Source of the DNA: Streptomyces sp. TRM68416
GTDB taxonomy: Bacteria; Actinomycetota; Actinomycetes; Streptomycetales; Streptomycetaceae
DNA length: 64,000 bases
Direction of reading: 5' to 3'
Assembly: GCF_014596915.1 (NCBI RefSeq)
Contig: NZ_JACVWU010000001.1
Coordinates: forward strand, 62,001-126,000
How positions within the stretch are numbered: the stretch's first letter is position 1; every line of letters begins with the position of its first letter. Positions 25,395 to 35,073 of the stretch are shown piece after piece. A program made the position numbers and the translations under genes. The notes beneath the pieces were generated by a model. It did not search any database. It was not told the origin of the DNA and saw only the letters and a list, made by a program, of their open reading frames with translations.

Positions 25395-25916
25395 GTGATG
25401 GACGAGACGGAGTTCTGGGAGCTCGTGGACGCCGCCCGCGAGGCCGCCGAGGGCGACCCCGAGGAGCAGGCCGACCTGCTCGTGGACCGGCTGCTGCAGC
25501 TGGACCCGGAGATGGTGCTCGACTTCGCCCGTCACTTCGAGGCCCGCTACAACCGCGCGTACACCTGGGACCTGTGGGGCGCCGCCTGGGTGCTGCTGGA
25601 CGGGGCCAGCGACGACGCCTTCGACTTCTTCCGTTGCTGGCTGATCGGCCAGGGCCGGGAGGTCTACGAGGGCGGCGTCCACGATCCCGACTCGCTGGCC
25701 GAGCTGCTGGGCGAGTTCGACGAGGAGCTGGACGGCGACGGCGAGGAGCTGGGCTACGCGGCCGACGAGGCCTACGAGCAGCTCACCGGCGTGGTGGCGC
25801 CCGACCTCGGCATTCCGCCCGCGTCCGCGGAGCCGGCCGGCACGCCGGTCGACTTCGAGAACGAGCGGGCGCTGGCCGAGCGCTATCCCAGGCTCTGGGA
25901 GCGCTTCCGGGGCTGA
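25395..25916 (+). CDS. DUF4240-domain protein
   Basis: A 173-residue acidic cytosolic protein of the DUF4240 family (MDETEFWELVDAAREAAEGD start; DLWGAAWVLLDGASDDAFDF and FRCWLIGQGREVYE as the core). Function unknown. The GTG at 25395 directly precedes ATG 25398 in frame. A GATGCT element 6 bases before the GTG suggests a leaderless start there. The last 34 bases overlap the 3' end of the convergent small secreted protein gene. Confidence 0.8.
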   Translation: MMDETEFWELVDAAREAAEGDPEEQADLLVDRLLQLDPEMVLDFARHFEARYNRAYTWDLWGAAWVLLDGASDDAFDFFRCWLIGQGREVYEGGVHDPDSLAELLGEFDEELDGDGEELGYAADEAYEQLTGVVAPDLGIPPASAEPAGTPVDFENERALAERYPRLWERFRG

Positions 25917-26074
25917 TCCGGCAGGTAGGCCTGCGTCTGCTCGGCCTTCGGCCCGTGGTGCAGCGGCGCCCTGTTGGACTGGTCGAGCGCGGACGCCGTG
26001 ACGGCCGCCGGCCCCAGGACGACGGCCGCGACCGCACAGACCACCGTCCACATCCGCGCACTCCTGCTGCTCAT
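25883..26074 (-). CDS. Small secreted hypothetical protein
   Basis: A 63-residue protein with a clear signal peptide (MSSRSARMWTVVCAVAAVVL, likely cleavage after VTASA near residue 30) leaving a mature peptide of only ~33 residues rich in His, Gln and Pro. A strong GGAGGTG site sits 7 bases before the ATG. Its 3' end overlaps the convergent DUF4240 gene. The amidase gene (start 26969) reads toward it from upstream, 89 bases away. No family recognised. Confidence 0.6.
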   Translation of the reverse strand: MSSRSARMWTVVCAVAAVVLGPAAVTASALDQSNRAPLHHGPKAEQTQAYLPDQPRKRSQSLG

Positions 26075-26162
26075 GATCCCCACCTCCGGTCGGCTTGTTT
26101 CCCCGAGTCTGGGGTGGCGGGTTCTGAGCGCCCTTCGGATCCGCTGTGGTGTTCCTGTGGGC

Positions 26163-26969
26163 TCAGGGACGCCCCTGGTAGCGGGCCGCCCGCTCCCGGA
26201 TCCAGGGCAGGTGGGCGCTGAGGGCGGCGCCGGGGCAGTCGGTCATGTATCCGGCGTCGTGTCCGGCGAGCGCGGGCAGGGTGGCGGTGGTACCGGACGG
26301 GTACCGGCTGAGGTTGTTGCTGGAGACCAGGGAGACCTTCGCGCGCGGGTCGGTGCCGGACAGGCCGAGCTTCCAGGCGGCCAGCGCGGCGATCGCGTCG
26401 GTCATGGCCCGCGGCACCTCCGCGCCCGCGGTGAACGTGCCGAGGGCGGCGATGCCGGCGGTGCGGTGGTTGAAGCCCTGGGTGTGCGCCCCGGTGACGG
26501 GCCGGTCCACGCCGCCCGCGCGGCCCTCGTAGATGGTGCCGCAGCGGTCGACGAGGAAGTTGTAGCCGATGTCGTCCCAGTCCCGGGGTCCCGTCTGGCC
26601 CGCGTAGAGGTGGCGGATGATACGGGGGGCGTCGGCGCAGTCGTAGCCGCCCGGCGAGTCGGTGTGGTGGACGAAGACGGCGACGACCTGGTCGTCGTAG
26701 CGCGGTGGCGGCTGGTCGCGGCGGGTGGCCTCGTCCAGCCAGACCGAGCGGGGCACGATGTGCGGGCGGGCGGCGGAGTGGGCGGCGGGGCGGGCCGCGA
26801 GGGGGCGGGCGGTGGCCCGTTCCACGCCGCTCGCGCACAGTCCCAGCGCGACGACGGCGGCGGCCCCGGGCAGACAGCCCAGCAGGACCCGGGCCGCGCC
26901 GGGTATTCGGGAGGCACGGCGGCGTCGTGCCTCCCGCGTTCTTCGCACCACCGTCCGGAAGACACGCAT
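26163..26969 (-). CDS. Secreted PGRP-type N-acetylmuramoyl-L-alanine amidase
   Basis: A 268-residue secreted or membrane-anchored peptidoglycan amidase. After a basic, Arg-rich N-terminus and a hydrophobic segment (residues ~24-45), the PGRP/amidase_2 domain shows WLDEATRRDQPPPRY, VVAVFVHHTDSPGGYDC (zinc His 101), IGYNFLVDRCGTIYEGRAGG, and GHDAGYMTDCPG with the remaining zinc ligands His and Cys. It would cut the bond between the lactyl group and stem peptide. The start is the ATG of MRVFRTVVRR. It is divergent from the MarP-like protease gene, 175 bases away. Confidence 0.88.
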   Translation of the reverse strand: MRVFRTVVRRTREARRRRASRIPGAARVLLGCLPGAAAVVALGLCASGVERATARPLAARPAAHSAARPHIVPRSVWLDEATRRDQPPPRYDDQVVAVFVHHTDSPGGYDCADAPRIIRHLYAGQTGPRDWDDIGYNFLVDRCGTIYEGRAGGVDRPVTGAHTQGFNHRTAGIAALGTFTAGAEVPRAMTDAIAALAAWKLGLSGTDPRAKVSLVSSNNLSRYPSGTTATLPALAGHDAGYMTDCPGAALSAHLPWIRERAARYQGRP

Positions 26970-27144
26970 GGTCCCACTGTCGGTCCGTTCCGTTGCGCCC
27001 GCGATGTGTGCTGTGCCACCCGGTGGAACCATCGTCCTGGTCCGTGACGTTTCCGGGGTACACGCGCGCGCATGCGTCCGTGTGGTGGCTGATCACCGGG
27101 CCCGTCCCGTGCGTACTGGAGGGCCCGAGAGAAAGGCGGCTGGC

Positions 27145-28338
27145 GTGGACCTGCTCGACATCCTGCTGTTGCTGGCGATCGCGGCGTACGCGGTGTCCGG
27201 TTACCGGCGCGGTCTGGTCGCGGGGTGTGTCTCGCTCGCCGGTTTCGTGGGCGGCGCGGCGATCGGCGTGTGGGTCCTGCCGTGGGTGATGGATCTGGTC
27301 ACGGCGGGGACGACGACGGCGACGGTGACGGCGGTGCTGACGGTGCTGGTGCCGGCGGCGGTGGGGCACGAGCTGGCGGGGCGGCTGGCGCTCAGGCTGC
27401 GCCGGGAGCTGGGCCGGGCCAGTCTCGGTCCGCTGCGGGTGGCCGACGGGGTCGGCGGGGCGGTGGCCAACGCGGTGGCCGTGCTGATCGTGGCGTGGGT
27501 GGCGGCGAGTGTGCTGGCCGCGTCCTCCTCGCCGCTGCTGACCTCCGCGATCCGGGACTCGCGGCTGCTGGGGACCGTGCAGGACGCGATGCCGGACACC
27601 ACCCCGGCGTGGTTCTCGCGGGCCACGTCAGCGCTGACCCAGGCGGGCTTCCCGCAGGTCTTCAACCCGTTCGAGAACGAGTCGACCGCCGAGGTCGCCC
27701 GGCCCACCGGGGACAGCGTCACCGCGGCGGCCACGAACGCCGCCAAGCTGAGCACGGTGAAGATCGAGGGCTCCTCGGGCACCCAGGGCCGCGAGGGCAG
27801 CGGCTTCGTGTACGCGCCGCGGCATGTGATGACCAACGCCCATGTGGTGGCCGGCATCGACGAGCCGAGTGTGCGGGTCGGCGGGGTCGGGCGGGCGTAC
27901 GCCTCGCGGGTGGTGCTCTTCGACCCGGAGAAGGACGTGGCGGTGCTGTACGTGCCCGAGCTGAGGGCGCCGGTGCTGAGGTGGAACGACAGCGCGGCGC
28001 GCGGGGACGCGGCGGTGGTCGCCGGCTATCCGGAGGACGGCGGCCTGAACCTGCAGGCGGCGACCGTGGCGAACCGGGTGCGGGCGACGGGCCAGAACAT
28101 CTACAACGACGGGAACGTCACCCGCGAGATCTACTCGATCCGCTCCACGGTCCGCCCGGGCAACTCCGGCGGCCCGCTGCTGACCACCGACGGCCGGGTG
28201 TACGGCGTGGTCTTCGCCCGGTCCACCACGGACGCCGAGACCGGCTACGTGCTGACCGCGGCCGAGGTCGCCGAGGACGCCGAGCGGGCGGCGAACGCTA
28301 CGGCGCCGGTGGACACGGGCGAGCTGATCACGTCGTAG
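27145..28338 (+). CDS. MarP-like membrane serine protease (CvpA + trypsin)
   Basis: A 397-residue membrane protease. Four hydrophobic segments of the CvpA/colicin V type (residues ~5-125) anchor a periplasmic-side trypsin-like domain (~200-385) with the triad His 233 (TNAHVVAG), Asp 264 (EKDVAVL) and Ser 341 (GNSGGPLL). Length and triad positions match mycobacterial MarP, which supports acid resistance by activating a peptidoglycan hydrolase. That is notable because a PGRP amidase is encoded divergently next door, but a functional link is only inference. The GTG start has AGAAAGG upstream. Confidence 0.9.
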   Translation: MDLLDILLLLAIAAYAVSGYRRGLVAGCVSLAGFVGGAAIGVWVLPWVMDLVTAGTTTATVTAVLTVLVPAAVGHELAGRLALRLRRELGRASLGPLRVADGVGGAVANAVAVLIVAWVAASVLAASSSPLLTSAIRDSRLLGTVQDAMPDTTPAWFSRATSALTQAGFPQVFNPFENESTAEVARPTGDSVTAAATNAAKLSTVKIEGSSGTQGREGSGFVYAPRHVMTNAHVVAGIDEPSVRVGGVGRAYASRVVLFDPEKDVAVLYVPELRAPVLRWNDSAARGDAAVVAGYPEDGGLNLQAATVANRVRATGQNIYNDGNVTREIYSIRSTVRPGNSGGPLLTTDGRVYGVVFARSTTDAETGYVLTAAEVAEDAERAANATAPVDTGELITS

Positions 28339-28388
28339 AGCGGTGCTCTGCCCGATGATGGGAGGCCCCTCACCTCCGGGAGACGCCC

Positions 28389-28502
28389 GTGACCGTGTTC
28401 TTCGTGATCTCGCTGCTCCTGGCGGGAGCCGCCCTGTTCGTGGCGGCGCGCCGACGCCGTGCGAAGGCCGCCGCCGACCAGGTCAGAGACTGCGCCCCAT
28501 GA
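28389..28502 (+). CDS. Small single-span membrane protein
   Basis: A 37-residue open frame starting GTG with GGGAG 6 bases upstream. It encodes MTVFFVISLLLAGAALFVAA followed by RRRRAKAAADQ, a classic hydrophobic span plus basic cytoplasmic tail. It starts 50 bases after the MarP-like gene and its last 20 bases overlap the convergent GNAT gene. It could be a small partner of the protease. Its short length limits confidence. Confidence 0.5.
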   Translation: MTVFFVISLLLAGAALFVAARRRRAKAAADQVRDCAP

Positions 28503-28980
28503 CGACGTCGTCGACATAGGCGCCGTCCAGGCGGAACTCCTCCGGCAGCACGCCCTCGACGACGAAGCCCTCGGCCTCGTACAGCTTGCGGGCAGCGGTG
28601 TTGTGGCCGAGGACGCGCAGGGTGAGACGGCGGGCGCCGCGGCGGCGGGCCTCCTCGACCGCGGCGCGGACGAGCGCCCGTCCGACCCCGCGGCCGCGGG
28701 CCTCCTCCGCGACGGCGAGCCCCTGGATCTGGCGCACGTGCGCGTTGGAGGCGAGCGGGGTGGGGAAGGCGAGTCTGATGTAGCCGACGATGCGGCGGTC
28801 GAGTTCGGCGACGAGATGGTCGTGGGGCGGGTGGCGCTCGTCGAAGAAGGAGCGGTGGGGCTGCGGAGGGGGCGTGACCGCGTGCAGCGTGGACCAGGTG
28901 ACACGGTCCAGGACGGCCAGCTCCTCCTCGTCGTCGGGGAGGGCGGTGCGTATGTGCGGGGGCTTGAGGGACTCGGCCAT
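28483..28980 (-). CDS. GNAT-family N-acetyltransferase
   Basis: A 165-residue acetyltransferase of the RimI-like type. The acetyl-CoA loop is QIQGLAVAEEARGRGVGRAL (residues ~87-106, with the R/Q-x-x-G-x-G/A motif), followed by RLTLRVLGHNTAARKLYEAEGF. Substrate unknown. A TAGGGT element lies 7 bases before the ATG and no ribosome binding site is present, so a leaderless transcript is likely. The 3' end overlaps the small membrane protein gene on the other strand. Confidence 0.87.
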   Translation of the reverse strand: MAESLKPPHIRTALPDDEEELAVLDRVTWSTLHAVTPPPQPHRSFFDERHPPHDHLVAELDRRIVGYIRLAFPTPLASNAHVRQIQGLAVAEEARGRGVGRALVRAAVEEARRRGARRLTLRVLGHNTAARKLYEAEGFVVEGVLPEEFRLDGAYVDDVVMGRSL

Positions 28981-29050
28981 GGCGGTCACCCTACGACGCC
29001 GACAGGCTGGACCGACCAGGCATTTTTGACGGCGGACGGAGGATCGGACC

Positions 29051-29947
29051 ATGAAGTTCTCAAGAGTCGCGGTGGCGGGCGCGTCCGGGCTCATCGGCGG
29101 TGCGCTGGTGCGCTCGCTGACGGCGGACGGGCACGAGGTGGTGCGTCTGGTGCGGCGCGCGCCGCGGTCGAAGGACGAGGTCCGCTGGGACCCCGAGGGC
29201 GGTCACGTCGACGCGGCCGGGCTCGCCGGGTGCGAGGCGGTGGTCAACCTGGCGGGCGCGGGCGTGGGCTCGCGGCGCTGGACGGACGCCTACAAGGCGC
29301 GGATCAGGTCCAGCCGGGTGCGGGGCACGGCCGCGCTCGCGGAGGCGGTGGCCTCCCTGCCCGAGCCGCCGCGCGTCTTCGTCAACGGCAGCGCGATCGG
29401 CTACTACGGCGAGACCGGCGACCGGATCGTCGACGAGGACGCCCCGGCCGGAAGCGGCTTCCTGCCCGAGGTGTGCGTGGCGTGGGAGGGCGCGGCGGCG
29501 CCGGCGCGGGAGGCGGGCGTGCGGACGGTGTTCGTGCGGACGGGGCTGGTGGTGGCGCGCGAAGGCGGGGCCTGGGGGCGGCTGTTCCCGTTGTTCCGGG
29601 CCGGTCTTGGCGGGCGGTTGGGCGACGGGCGGCAGTACTGGTCGTTCGTCTCGCTGCACGACGAGGTGGCGGCCGTCCGGCATCTGATGGAGACCGACGG
29701 CCTGTCGGGGCCGTTCAACGTCACCGCGCCGAACCCGCTGACGAACCGTGAGATCACCGCGGCGATGGGCCGGGTGCTGCACCGGCCGACGCCGTTCCCG
29801 GTGCCCGCGCCGGTGCTGCGGACGGTGCTGGGCGAGATGGCCGGTGATGTGCTGGGCAGTCAACGGGTGGTGCCGAAGCGGCTGTTGGAGTCGGGGTTCA
29901 CGTTCGCGTTCCCGGACATCGAGGGGGCGGTCCGGTCCGCCCTGTGA
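29051..29947 (+). CDS. TIGR01777-type epimerase / SDR39U1-like protein
   Basis: A 298-residue extended short-chain dehydrogenase-like protein. Residues 1-20 hold the NAD(P)-binding AGASGLIGGALVRSL. Later features are VFVNGSAIGYYG (YxxxK-region equivalent), LFRAGLGGRLGDGRQYWSFV and FNVTAPNPLTNREIT, all typical of the TIGR01777 (YfcH-like) family, whose substrates are unknown. A GGAGGATCG site precedes the ATG. Confidence 0.88.
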   Translation: MKFSRVAVAGASGLIGGALVRSLTADGHEVVRLVRRAPRSKDEVRWDPEGGHVDAAGLAGCEAVVNLAGAGVGSRRWTDAYKARIRSSRVRGTAALAEAVASLPEPPRVFVNGSAIGYYGETGDRIVDEDAPAGSGFLPEVCVAWEGAAAPAREAGVRTVFVRTGLVVAREGGAWGRLFPLFRAGLGGRLGDGRQYWSFVSLHDEVAAVRHLMETDGLSGPFNVTAPNPLTNREITAAMGRVLHRPTPFPVPAPVLRTVLGEMAGDVLGSQRVVPKRLLESGFTFAFPDIEGAVRSAL

Positions 29948-30120
29948 TGCCGTACGGACCTCCCCCGCTGTCCGTATGCGACCGCCGTGCGACCGTGCCC
30001 TGTCGATGCGCGACTGCCCCTGACCGATCACGGGCCTAACCTCGACCCGAACTCGGGTATCCCCGGAGCCAGTTGGGGGCATGACGTCTCCACCGGTCGC
30101 GCAACCTCGAGGAGGGGCAC

Positions 30121-31440
30121 GTGCTTGAGCCCGCGTACCAGGCGGATGTCGTCGTCGTGGGAGCCGGGGTTGCCGGGCTCTCCGCCGCGCATCGGCTGAC
30201 CAGCGCAGGAGTGAGGACCGCGGTCCTGGAGGCCGCCCACGGGGTGGGCGGCCGGATGTCGACCGAGAAGGTCGACGGCTTTCGGCTCGACCGCATCGGA
30301 CAGCTGCTGTCCACGTCGTATCCCCAACTAGGCCTGGCGCCCTGGCCGGCCGCGCTCGAACTGCGTACGTTCGCGCCGGGGGTGCTGCTGCACTCCGACG
30401 GCCGCCGGCACCGGGTGAGCACTCCGGCGGCCCCCCGGAGCGCGAGAGGCGCACTCCACGCGGTGCGCGCCCTGGCGAGCGCCCCCCGGTTCGCGGGGAC
30501 GCCCGCCGAGTCGGGCGCGGTCCGGCTGCGCGCCGAACTCGCCCGGTGCGCGGGCACGCCCGCCGAACGGCTGCTGGCCCGCCCCGAGTCGTCCGCCGCG
30601 CAGGCCCTCGCGGCCCGCGGCGTGCCCGCCCGCACGGTCGACGGCTTCCTGCGCCCCCTGCTGGCGGCCCTGCTGTGCGACCCGGACCTGACGACGTCCA
30701 GCCGGTGCGCGGACCTCGCGCTGCACGCCTTCGCGAGCGGGCGGCTGTGCCTGCCGGAGGGCGGCGCCGAGGCCCTGCCGGAGCTGCTCGCCCGCTCGCT
30801 GCCGCCCGGCACGGTGCACACCGGGGTGCGGGTCACCTCCGTCTCCACGACCTCGGTCGGCACGGCCGAGCACGGCGAGATCGCCTGTCGTGCCGTCCTG
30901 CTGGCGACCGACGCGCGGACCGCCGCCGCACTGCTGCCCGGACTGCGCGTCCCGGACTTCCACCCGGTGACCGTGGTCCACCACACGACGGACGAGCCGC
31001 CCACCACCGGCGCCTCGCTGCTGCTGGACGCGGACCGGGGCGGACCGGTCGCGCACACGGCGGTGATCAGCGCGGTCGACCCGACCCGCGCCCCCGCCGG
31101 CCGCGCCCTGATCTCCTCCACGGTCCTCGGCACTCCCCCGGCCGACCTCGACACGGCCGTCCGCACCCACCTGGCCCGCCTGTACGGCACCTCCACCGCC
31201 CGCTGGGAGACGCTCGCCGTCCACCACACCGCCGAGGCCGTCCCCGCCATGCGCCCCCCGCACGACCCGCGCCGCCCGGTACGCCTCATGGCGGGCCTGT
31301 ACGTCTGCGGCGACCACCGGGACACCAGCACCGTCCAGGGCGCCCTGCGCTCGGGCCGGCGGGCGTCGGAGGCGGTCCTGACGGACCTGGGCGCGGCGGG
31401 ACCGATGCACAGGGCGGACCCGCTGCCGCGGGCGGCGTGA
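30121..31440 (+). CDS. FAD-dependent amine oxidase-like oxidoreductase
   Basis: A 439-residue flavoprotein. The N-terminus holds the dinucleotide fold VVVVGAGVAGLSAAHRL (residues 7-23) followed by VGGRMSTEKVDGFRLDRIGQ, as in protoporphyrinogen oxidase and amine oxidase relatives. The C-terminus has the flavin-contact segment LMAGLYVCGDHRDTSTVQGA (~386-405). Substrate unknown. The GTG start has GAGGAGGGGC just upstream. It is convergent with the large regulator gene, 22 bases apart. Confidence 0.85.
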   Translation: MLEPAYQADVVVVGAGVAGLSAAHRLTSAGVRTAVLEAAHGVGGRMSTEKVDGFRLDRIGQLLSTSYPQLGLAPWPAALELRTFAPGVLLHSDGRRHRVSTPAAPRSARGALHAVRALASAPRFAGTPAESGAVRLRAELARCAGTPAERLLARPESSAAQALAARGVPARTVDGFLRPLLAALLCDPDLTTSSRCADLALHAFASGRLCLPEGGAEALPELLARSLPPGTVHTGVRVTSVSTTSVGTAEHGEIACRAVLLATDARTAAALLPGLRVPDFHPVTVVHHTTDEPPTTGASLLLDADRGGPVAHTAVISAVDPTRAPAGRALISSTVLGTPPADLDTAVRTHLARLYGTSTARWETLAVHHTAEAVPAMRPPHDPRRPVRLMAGLYVCGDHRDTSTVQGALRSGRRASEAVLTDLGAAGPMHRADPLPRAA

Positions 31441-31462
31441 GCCGTGTGGGCCGCGTGGGCCG

Positions 31463-32899
31463 TTACCCCAGTGCCGCCACCTTGTCCCGGTACCCCCTGA
31501 CCGGTGCCGCGTCCTTGTAGGGTTCCAGCCTCCGCTCGAAGTCCCTGACGTACTCGATCGCCCGCACCGACCTCATCTCCGCCGCGGCGCCCGCGGCCTC
31601 CGCACCCAGCGCGCAGGCCTGATCGAGCTCGCCCAGACCGAGCCGGGCGGAGGCGAGGACGACCCGGCAGAACAGCCGGCTGCGGGCGAACGCGGGCGCG
31701 CGCAACTGCAGCGACCGCTCCGCGTGCTGCGCGGCCGCCCGGAACTGCTGGAGGTCCCGGTGGCAGTGGCCGAACTCGTCCGCGAGCTGCGCCTCGTCGA
31801 AGAAGCGTGCCCAGTACGGCACCTCGTCGCCGGGCCGGGCGGCTTCGAGGGCGCGCTCGGCACGGACGAGGGAGGCCGTGCAGGCCCGCACCTCGCCCAG
31901 CACCCCGTGCCCGCGCGCCTCGGCCGAGTGCAGCAGCGCCTGGACGACGGGCGGGGCGTTGGTCCCGACGCCCTGCTGCGCCACCCGGGCCAGTTGCACG
32001 GCCTCCCGTCCGTGCCCGAGGTAGACCGCCTGACGGCTCATGGTGACCAGCACGTACGAGCCGTAGGGCCGGTCCCCCGCCGCCTGCGCCAGCCGCAGCG
32101 ACTGGACGTAGTACCGCTGCGCGAGCCCGTGCGCGGCGATGTCGTACGAGGTCCAGCCCGCGAGCCGGGTGAGGTCGGCGGCGGCGGCGAACAGCCGGCG
32201 GCCGGTCTGCTCGCCGTAGGTGCCGCGCAGCATCGGCTCGCACTCGTGCTCCAGGTAGCGCACGAGGGCCTGCCGGGCGTGCCCGCCGCCGTACATGTTG
32301 TCGAGGGTGCGGAAGAGCTCGGCCACCGAGCGCAGGGCGGAGATGTCGCCGCCGGTGACCTTCTGGCCGGGGCCGCGCGCGGCCTGGCCCCGCTGGCGGG
32401 GCACCCCCGGGCGGCCCTGGACGGGGATGCGGACGGGGACGTCGACGCGGGCGACCTTGTCGTCGGCGCGGCCGATCAGCCAGTCGCGGCTGGGCACGAC
32501 CAGGCCGGCCGGGGTGAAGGCGATCTTGCGGAGTTCGGCGTGGCTGCCGGAGTCCTTGCGCCACAGGCCGCTGACGATGTCGACGGCCTCCTCGGGGGTG
32601 GCGGCGAACTCCAGGCCCGCGTAGACGGGCGCGCAGGCGTCGAGGCCGAGGTCCTGGGCGGTGAGCCGGCGGCCGAGGCGGCGGGTGAAGACCTCGGCGA
32701 TGAGGGCGGGGGTGGTGCCGCGGGGCTGCTGCCCGCGCAGCCACCGGGTCACGGATGTCTTGTCGTATCTGAGGTCCAGCCCGTGTTCGAGACCGAGCTG
32801 GTCGACTCGACGGGCGAGCCCCGCGTTGGAGAACCCCGCTTCTGCGATGAGCGCGGCGAGCTGGCGGTTGGGAGTGCGCTGCGCGGGTCGTTCCGTCAT
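31463..32899 (-). CDS. Large Streptomyces regulator (HTH plus TPR-like region)
   Basis: A 478-residue protein. The N-terminal ~75 residues look like an atypical XRE-type DNA-binding domain ([19 protein letters not shown], then [14 protein letters not shown]). The rest is helical, with tetratricopeptide-like repeats ([37 protein letters not shown]), the organisation of NsdA-like regulators of development and antibiotic production. The role is inferred from this layout only. It is divergent from lipB across 235 bases. The chosen ATG ([10 protein letters not shown]) has AGGAG about 12 bases upstream. Confidence 0.8.
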   Translation of the reverse strand: MTERPAQRTPNRQLAALIAEAGFSNAGLARRVDQLGLEHGLDLRYDKTSVTRWLRGQQPRGTTPALIAEVFTRRLGRRLTAQDLGLDACAPVYAGLEFAATPEEAVDIVSGLWRKDSGSHAELRKIAFTPAGLVVPSRDWLIGRADDKVARVDVPVRIPVQGRPGVPRQRGQAARGPGQKVTGGDISALRSVAELFRTLDNMYGGGHARQALVRYLEHECEPMLRGTYGEQTGRRLFAAAADLTRLAGWTSYDIAAHGLAQRYYVQSLRLAQAAGDRPYGSYVLVTMSRQAVYLGHGREAVQLARVAQQGVGTNAPPVVQALLHSAEARGHGVLGEVRACTASLVRAERALEAARPGDEVPYWARFFDEAQLADEFGHCHRDLQQFRAAAQHAERSLQLRAPAFARSRLFCRVVLASARLGLGELDQACALGAEAAGAAAEMRSVRAIEYVRDFERRLEPYKDAAPVRGYRDKVAALG

Positions 32900-33134
32900 C
32901 TGCGGTGCGGTCTCCTGCCTTCCAGGCCGTGTACCTGCCCGGATTGCCTGTGAGCAGCCGTTTTGGCCTCTCGCGAACGGCGCGAATGTAGCGGAGAGTG
33001 AGCAGGGCATCGCACACTTCGACACCCGTTCATCCGATCGTGTGAGGATTGGCCGCTTCGCTGACGTTCGACCGGCGGTCGTACAGTGGCGTAGGCACCC
33101 TTCGTGCCTTACGACGTCCAGGGAGGCGCTTGCC

Positions 33135-33932
33135 GTGAGTGAGTTGCGGTTCGTCCGTATGGGGTTCGGTGCGGACGCCGTCGAGTACCAGGAGGCGTGG
33201 GACGAGCAGCGCCGGGTGCACGCGGCCCGGTTCGCCGACGAGATCCCCGACACCGTGCTGCTCCTCGAGCACCCGCCGGTCTACACGGCCGGCCGGCGCA
33301 CGGAGGAGAGCGAGCGGCCGCTCGACGGCACCCCGGTCATCGACGTGGACCGCGGCGGCAAGATCACCTGGCACGGGCCGGGGCAGCTGGTCGGCTACCC
33401 CATCCAGAAGCTGCCGCGTCCGGTGGATGTCGTGGCACACGTCCGCCGGCTGGAGGAGGCGCTCATCCGCACGTGTGCGGAGTTCGGCCTGGAGGCCACC
33501 CGGGTCGAGGGCCGCAGCGGGGTGTGGGTGCTCGGCGACCCCGTCGAGCGGCGCCCCGCCGTCGGAGGACTCTCCCTCGACTTCGACCCCCGTCTGCACG
33601 ACGACGAGTTCGACCCGCGCCTGAACGGCCCCGAGTACGCTCCGTCCAACGCGGGCCAGCGCCGCGAGGACCGCAAGATCGCGGCGATCGGGATCCGGGT
33701 GGCCAAGGGCGTCACCATGCACGGCTTCTCGTTCAACGTGAACCCGGACAACAAGTGGTTCGACCGGATCATCCCCTGCGGGATCCGGGACGCGGGCGTC
33801 GCCTCGCTCGCCGACGAACTCGGCCGGGACGTCACGATCGACGAGGTGCTGCCGGTCGTCGAGCGGCACCTGAGAGACGTCCTGGAGAACGCGGACCTCA
33901 AACCGCGGGAGATCGAGAAGACGACCGTCTGA
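33135..33932 (+). CDS. lipB: Lipoyl(octanoyl) transferase
   Basis: A 265-residue cytosolic enzyme that moves octanoyl groups from acyl carrier protein to the lipoyl domains of E2 and GcvH proteins. Family motifs are visible: [39 protein letters not shown], the Lys in [11 protein letters not shown] and the acyl-accepting Cys in DRIIPCGI. A 21-residue insertion around residues 153-175 ([20 protein letters not shown]) is longer than in E. coli. GTG start with GGGAGG 8 bases upstream. Followed by lipA. Confidence 0.95.
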   Translation: MSELRFVRMGFGADAVEYQEAWDEQRRVHAARFADEIPDTVLLLEHPPVYTAGRRTEESERPLDGTPVIDVDRGGKITWHGPGQLVGYPIQKLPRPVDVVAHVRRLEEALIRTCAEFGLEATRVEGRSGVWVLGDPVERRPAVGGLSLDFDPRLHDDEFDPRLNGPEYAPSNAGQRREDRKIAAIGIRVAKGVTMHGFSFNVNPDNKWFDRIIPCGIRDAGVASLADELGRDVTIDEVLPVVERHLRDVLENADLKPREIEKTTV

Positions 33933-33943
33933 TCGGGGAATGG

Positions 33944-33980
33944 ACCCCCGAGGCCACAGGTTGGCCTCCCCAGGGGGACC
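33944..33980 (+). terminator. Hairpin between lipB and lipA
   Basis: GAGGCC (33951-33956) pairs with GGCCTC (33964-33969), with an outer C-run/G-run pairing beyond a small bulge. It lies 12 bases after the lipB stop and may only reduce read-through into lipA. Confidence 0.4.
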
Positions 33981-34039
33981 GCACAACCACGGGCGTACCC
34001 TGGTGTACGCCGAAGAATCGAAGTCACAGGGAGCCGGTC

Positions 34040-35029
34040 GTGTCCGCAGTCGCACCCGACGGGAAGCAAATGCCAAGCCCTGACGGGCGGCGATTGCTGC
34101 GCCTAGAGGTCCGCAACAGCCAGACCCCCATCGAGCGCAAGCCCGAGTGGATCAAGACCCGGGCGAAAATGGGTCCCGAGTACACCGCGATGCAGAAGCT
34201 CGTGAAGAGCGAGGGCCTGCACACGGTCTGCCAGGAGGCCGGCTGTCCCAACATCTACGAGTGCTGGGAGGACCGCGAGGCCACGTTCCTCATCGGCGGC
34301 GACCAGTGCACCCGGCGCTGCGACTTCTGCCAGATCGACACCGGCAAGCCCGAGGCCCTCGACCGCGACGAGCCGCGCCGCGTCGGCGAGTCCGTGGTCA
34401 CCATGGACCTGAACTACGCCACCATCACCGGCGTCGCCCGCGACGACCTGGAGGACGGCGGCGCCTGGCTGTACGCCGAGACCGTGCGCCAGATCCACCA
34501 GCAGACCGCCGGGCGCGAGGCCGGCCGGACCAAGGTCGAGCTGCTCGCCCCCGACTTCAACGCCGTCCCGGAGCTGCTCCAGGAGGTCTTCTCCTCCCGC
34601 CCCGAGGTCTTCGCGCACAACGTCGAGACGGTCCCGCGCATCTTCAAGCGCATCCGCCCGGGCTTCCGCTACGAGCGTTCCCTGAAGGTCATCACCGAGG
34701 CCCGGGACTACGGTCTGGTCACGAAGTCGAACCTGATCCTCGGCATGGGCGAGACCCGCGAGGAGGTCAGCGAGGCGCTCAGGCAACTGCACGAGGCGGG
34801 CTGCGAGCTGATCACCATCACGCAGTACCTGCGCCCCTCCGTGCGCCACCACCCGGTGGAGCGCTGGGTCAAGCCGCAGGAGTTCGTGGAGCTGAAGGAG
34901 GAGGCCGAGCAGATCGGCTTCTCCGGCGTGATGTCCGGCCCGCTGGTGCGCTCCTCGTACCGCGCCGGGCGCCTGTACCAGATGGCGATCGAAAAGCGCG
35001 GGACCTACGTCGCCTCGCAGGCCGTCTGA
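34040..35029 (+). CDS. lipA: Lipoyl synthase (radical SAM)
   Basis: A 329-residue radical SAM enzyme that inserts two sulfurs into protein-bound octanoyl chains. Both 4Fe-4S clusters are visible: the auxiliary cluster [12 protein letters not shown] (C-x4-C-x5-C) and the SAM cluster CTRRCDFC (C-x3-C-x2-C). The C-terminal RSSYRAG ends with the conserved Ser that ligates the auxiliary cluster. The start is GTG with AGGGA upstream. Works with LipB on SucB's two lipoyl domains. Confidence 0.96.
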   Translation: MSAVAPDGKQMPSPDGRRLLRLEVRNSQTPIERKPEWIKTRAKMGPEYTAMQKLVKSEGLHTVCQEAGCPNIYECWEDREATFLIGGDQCTRRCDFCQIDTGKPEALDRDEPRRVGESVVTMDLNYATITGVARDDLEDGGAWLYAETVRQIHQQTAGREAGRTKVELLAPDFNAVPELLQEVFSSRPEVFAHNVETVPRIFKRIRPGFRYERSLKVITEARDYGLVTKSNLILGMGETREEVSEALRQLHEAGCELITITQYLRPSVRHHPVERWVKPQEFVELKEEAEQIGFSGVMSGPLVRSSYRAGRLYQMAIEKRGTYVASQAV

Positions 35030-35073
35030 TGGCACGGAGTGCCACCCTGCTCGTGTGAACCTGCGCACAAGCA

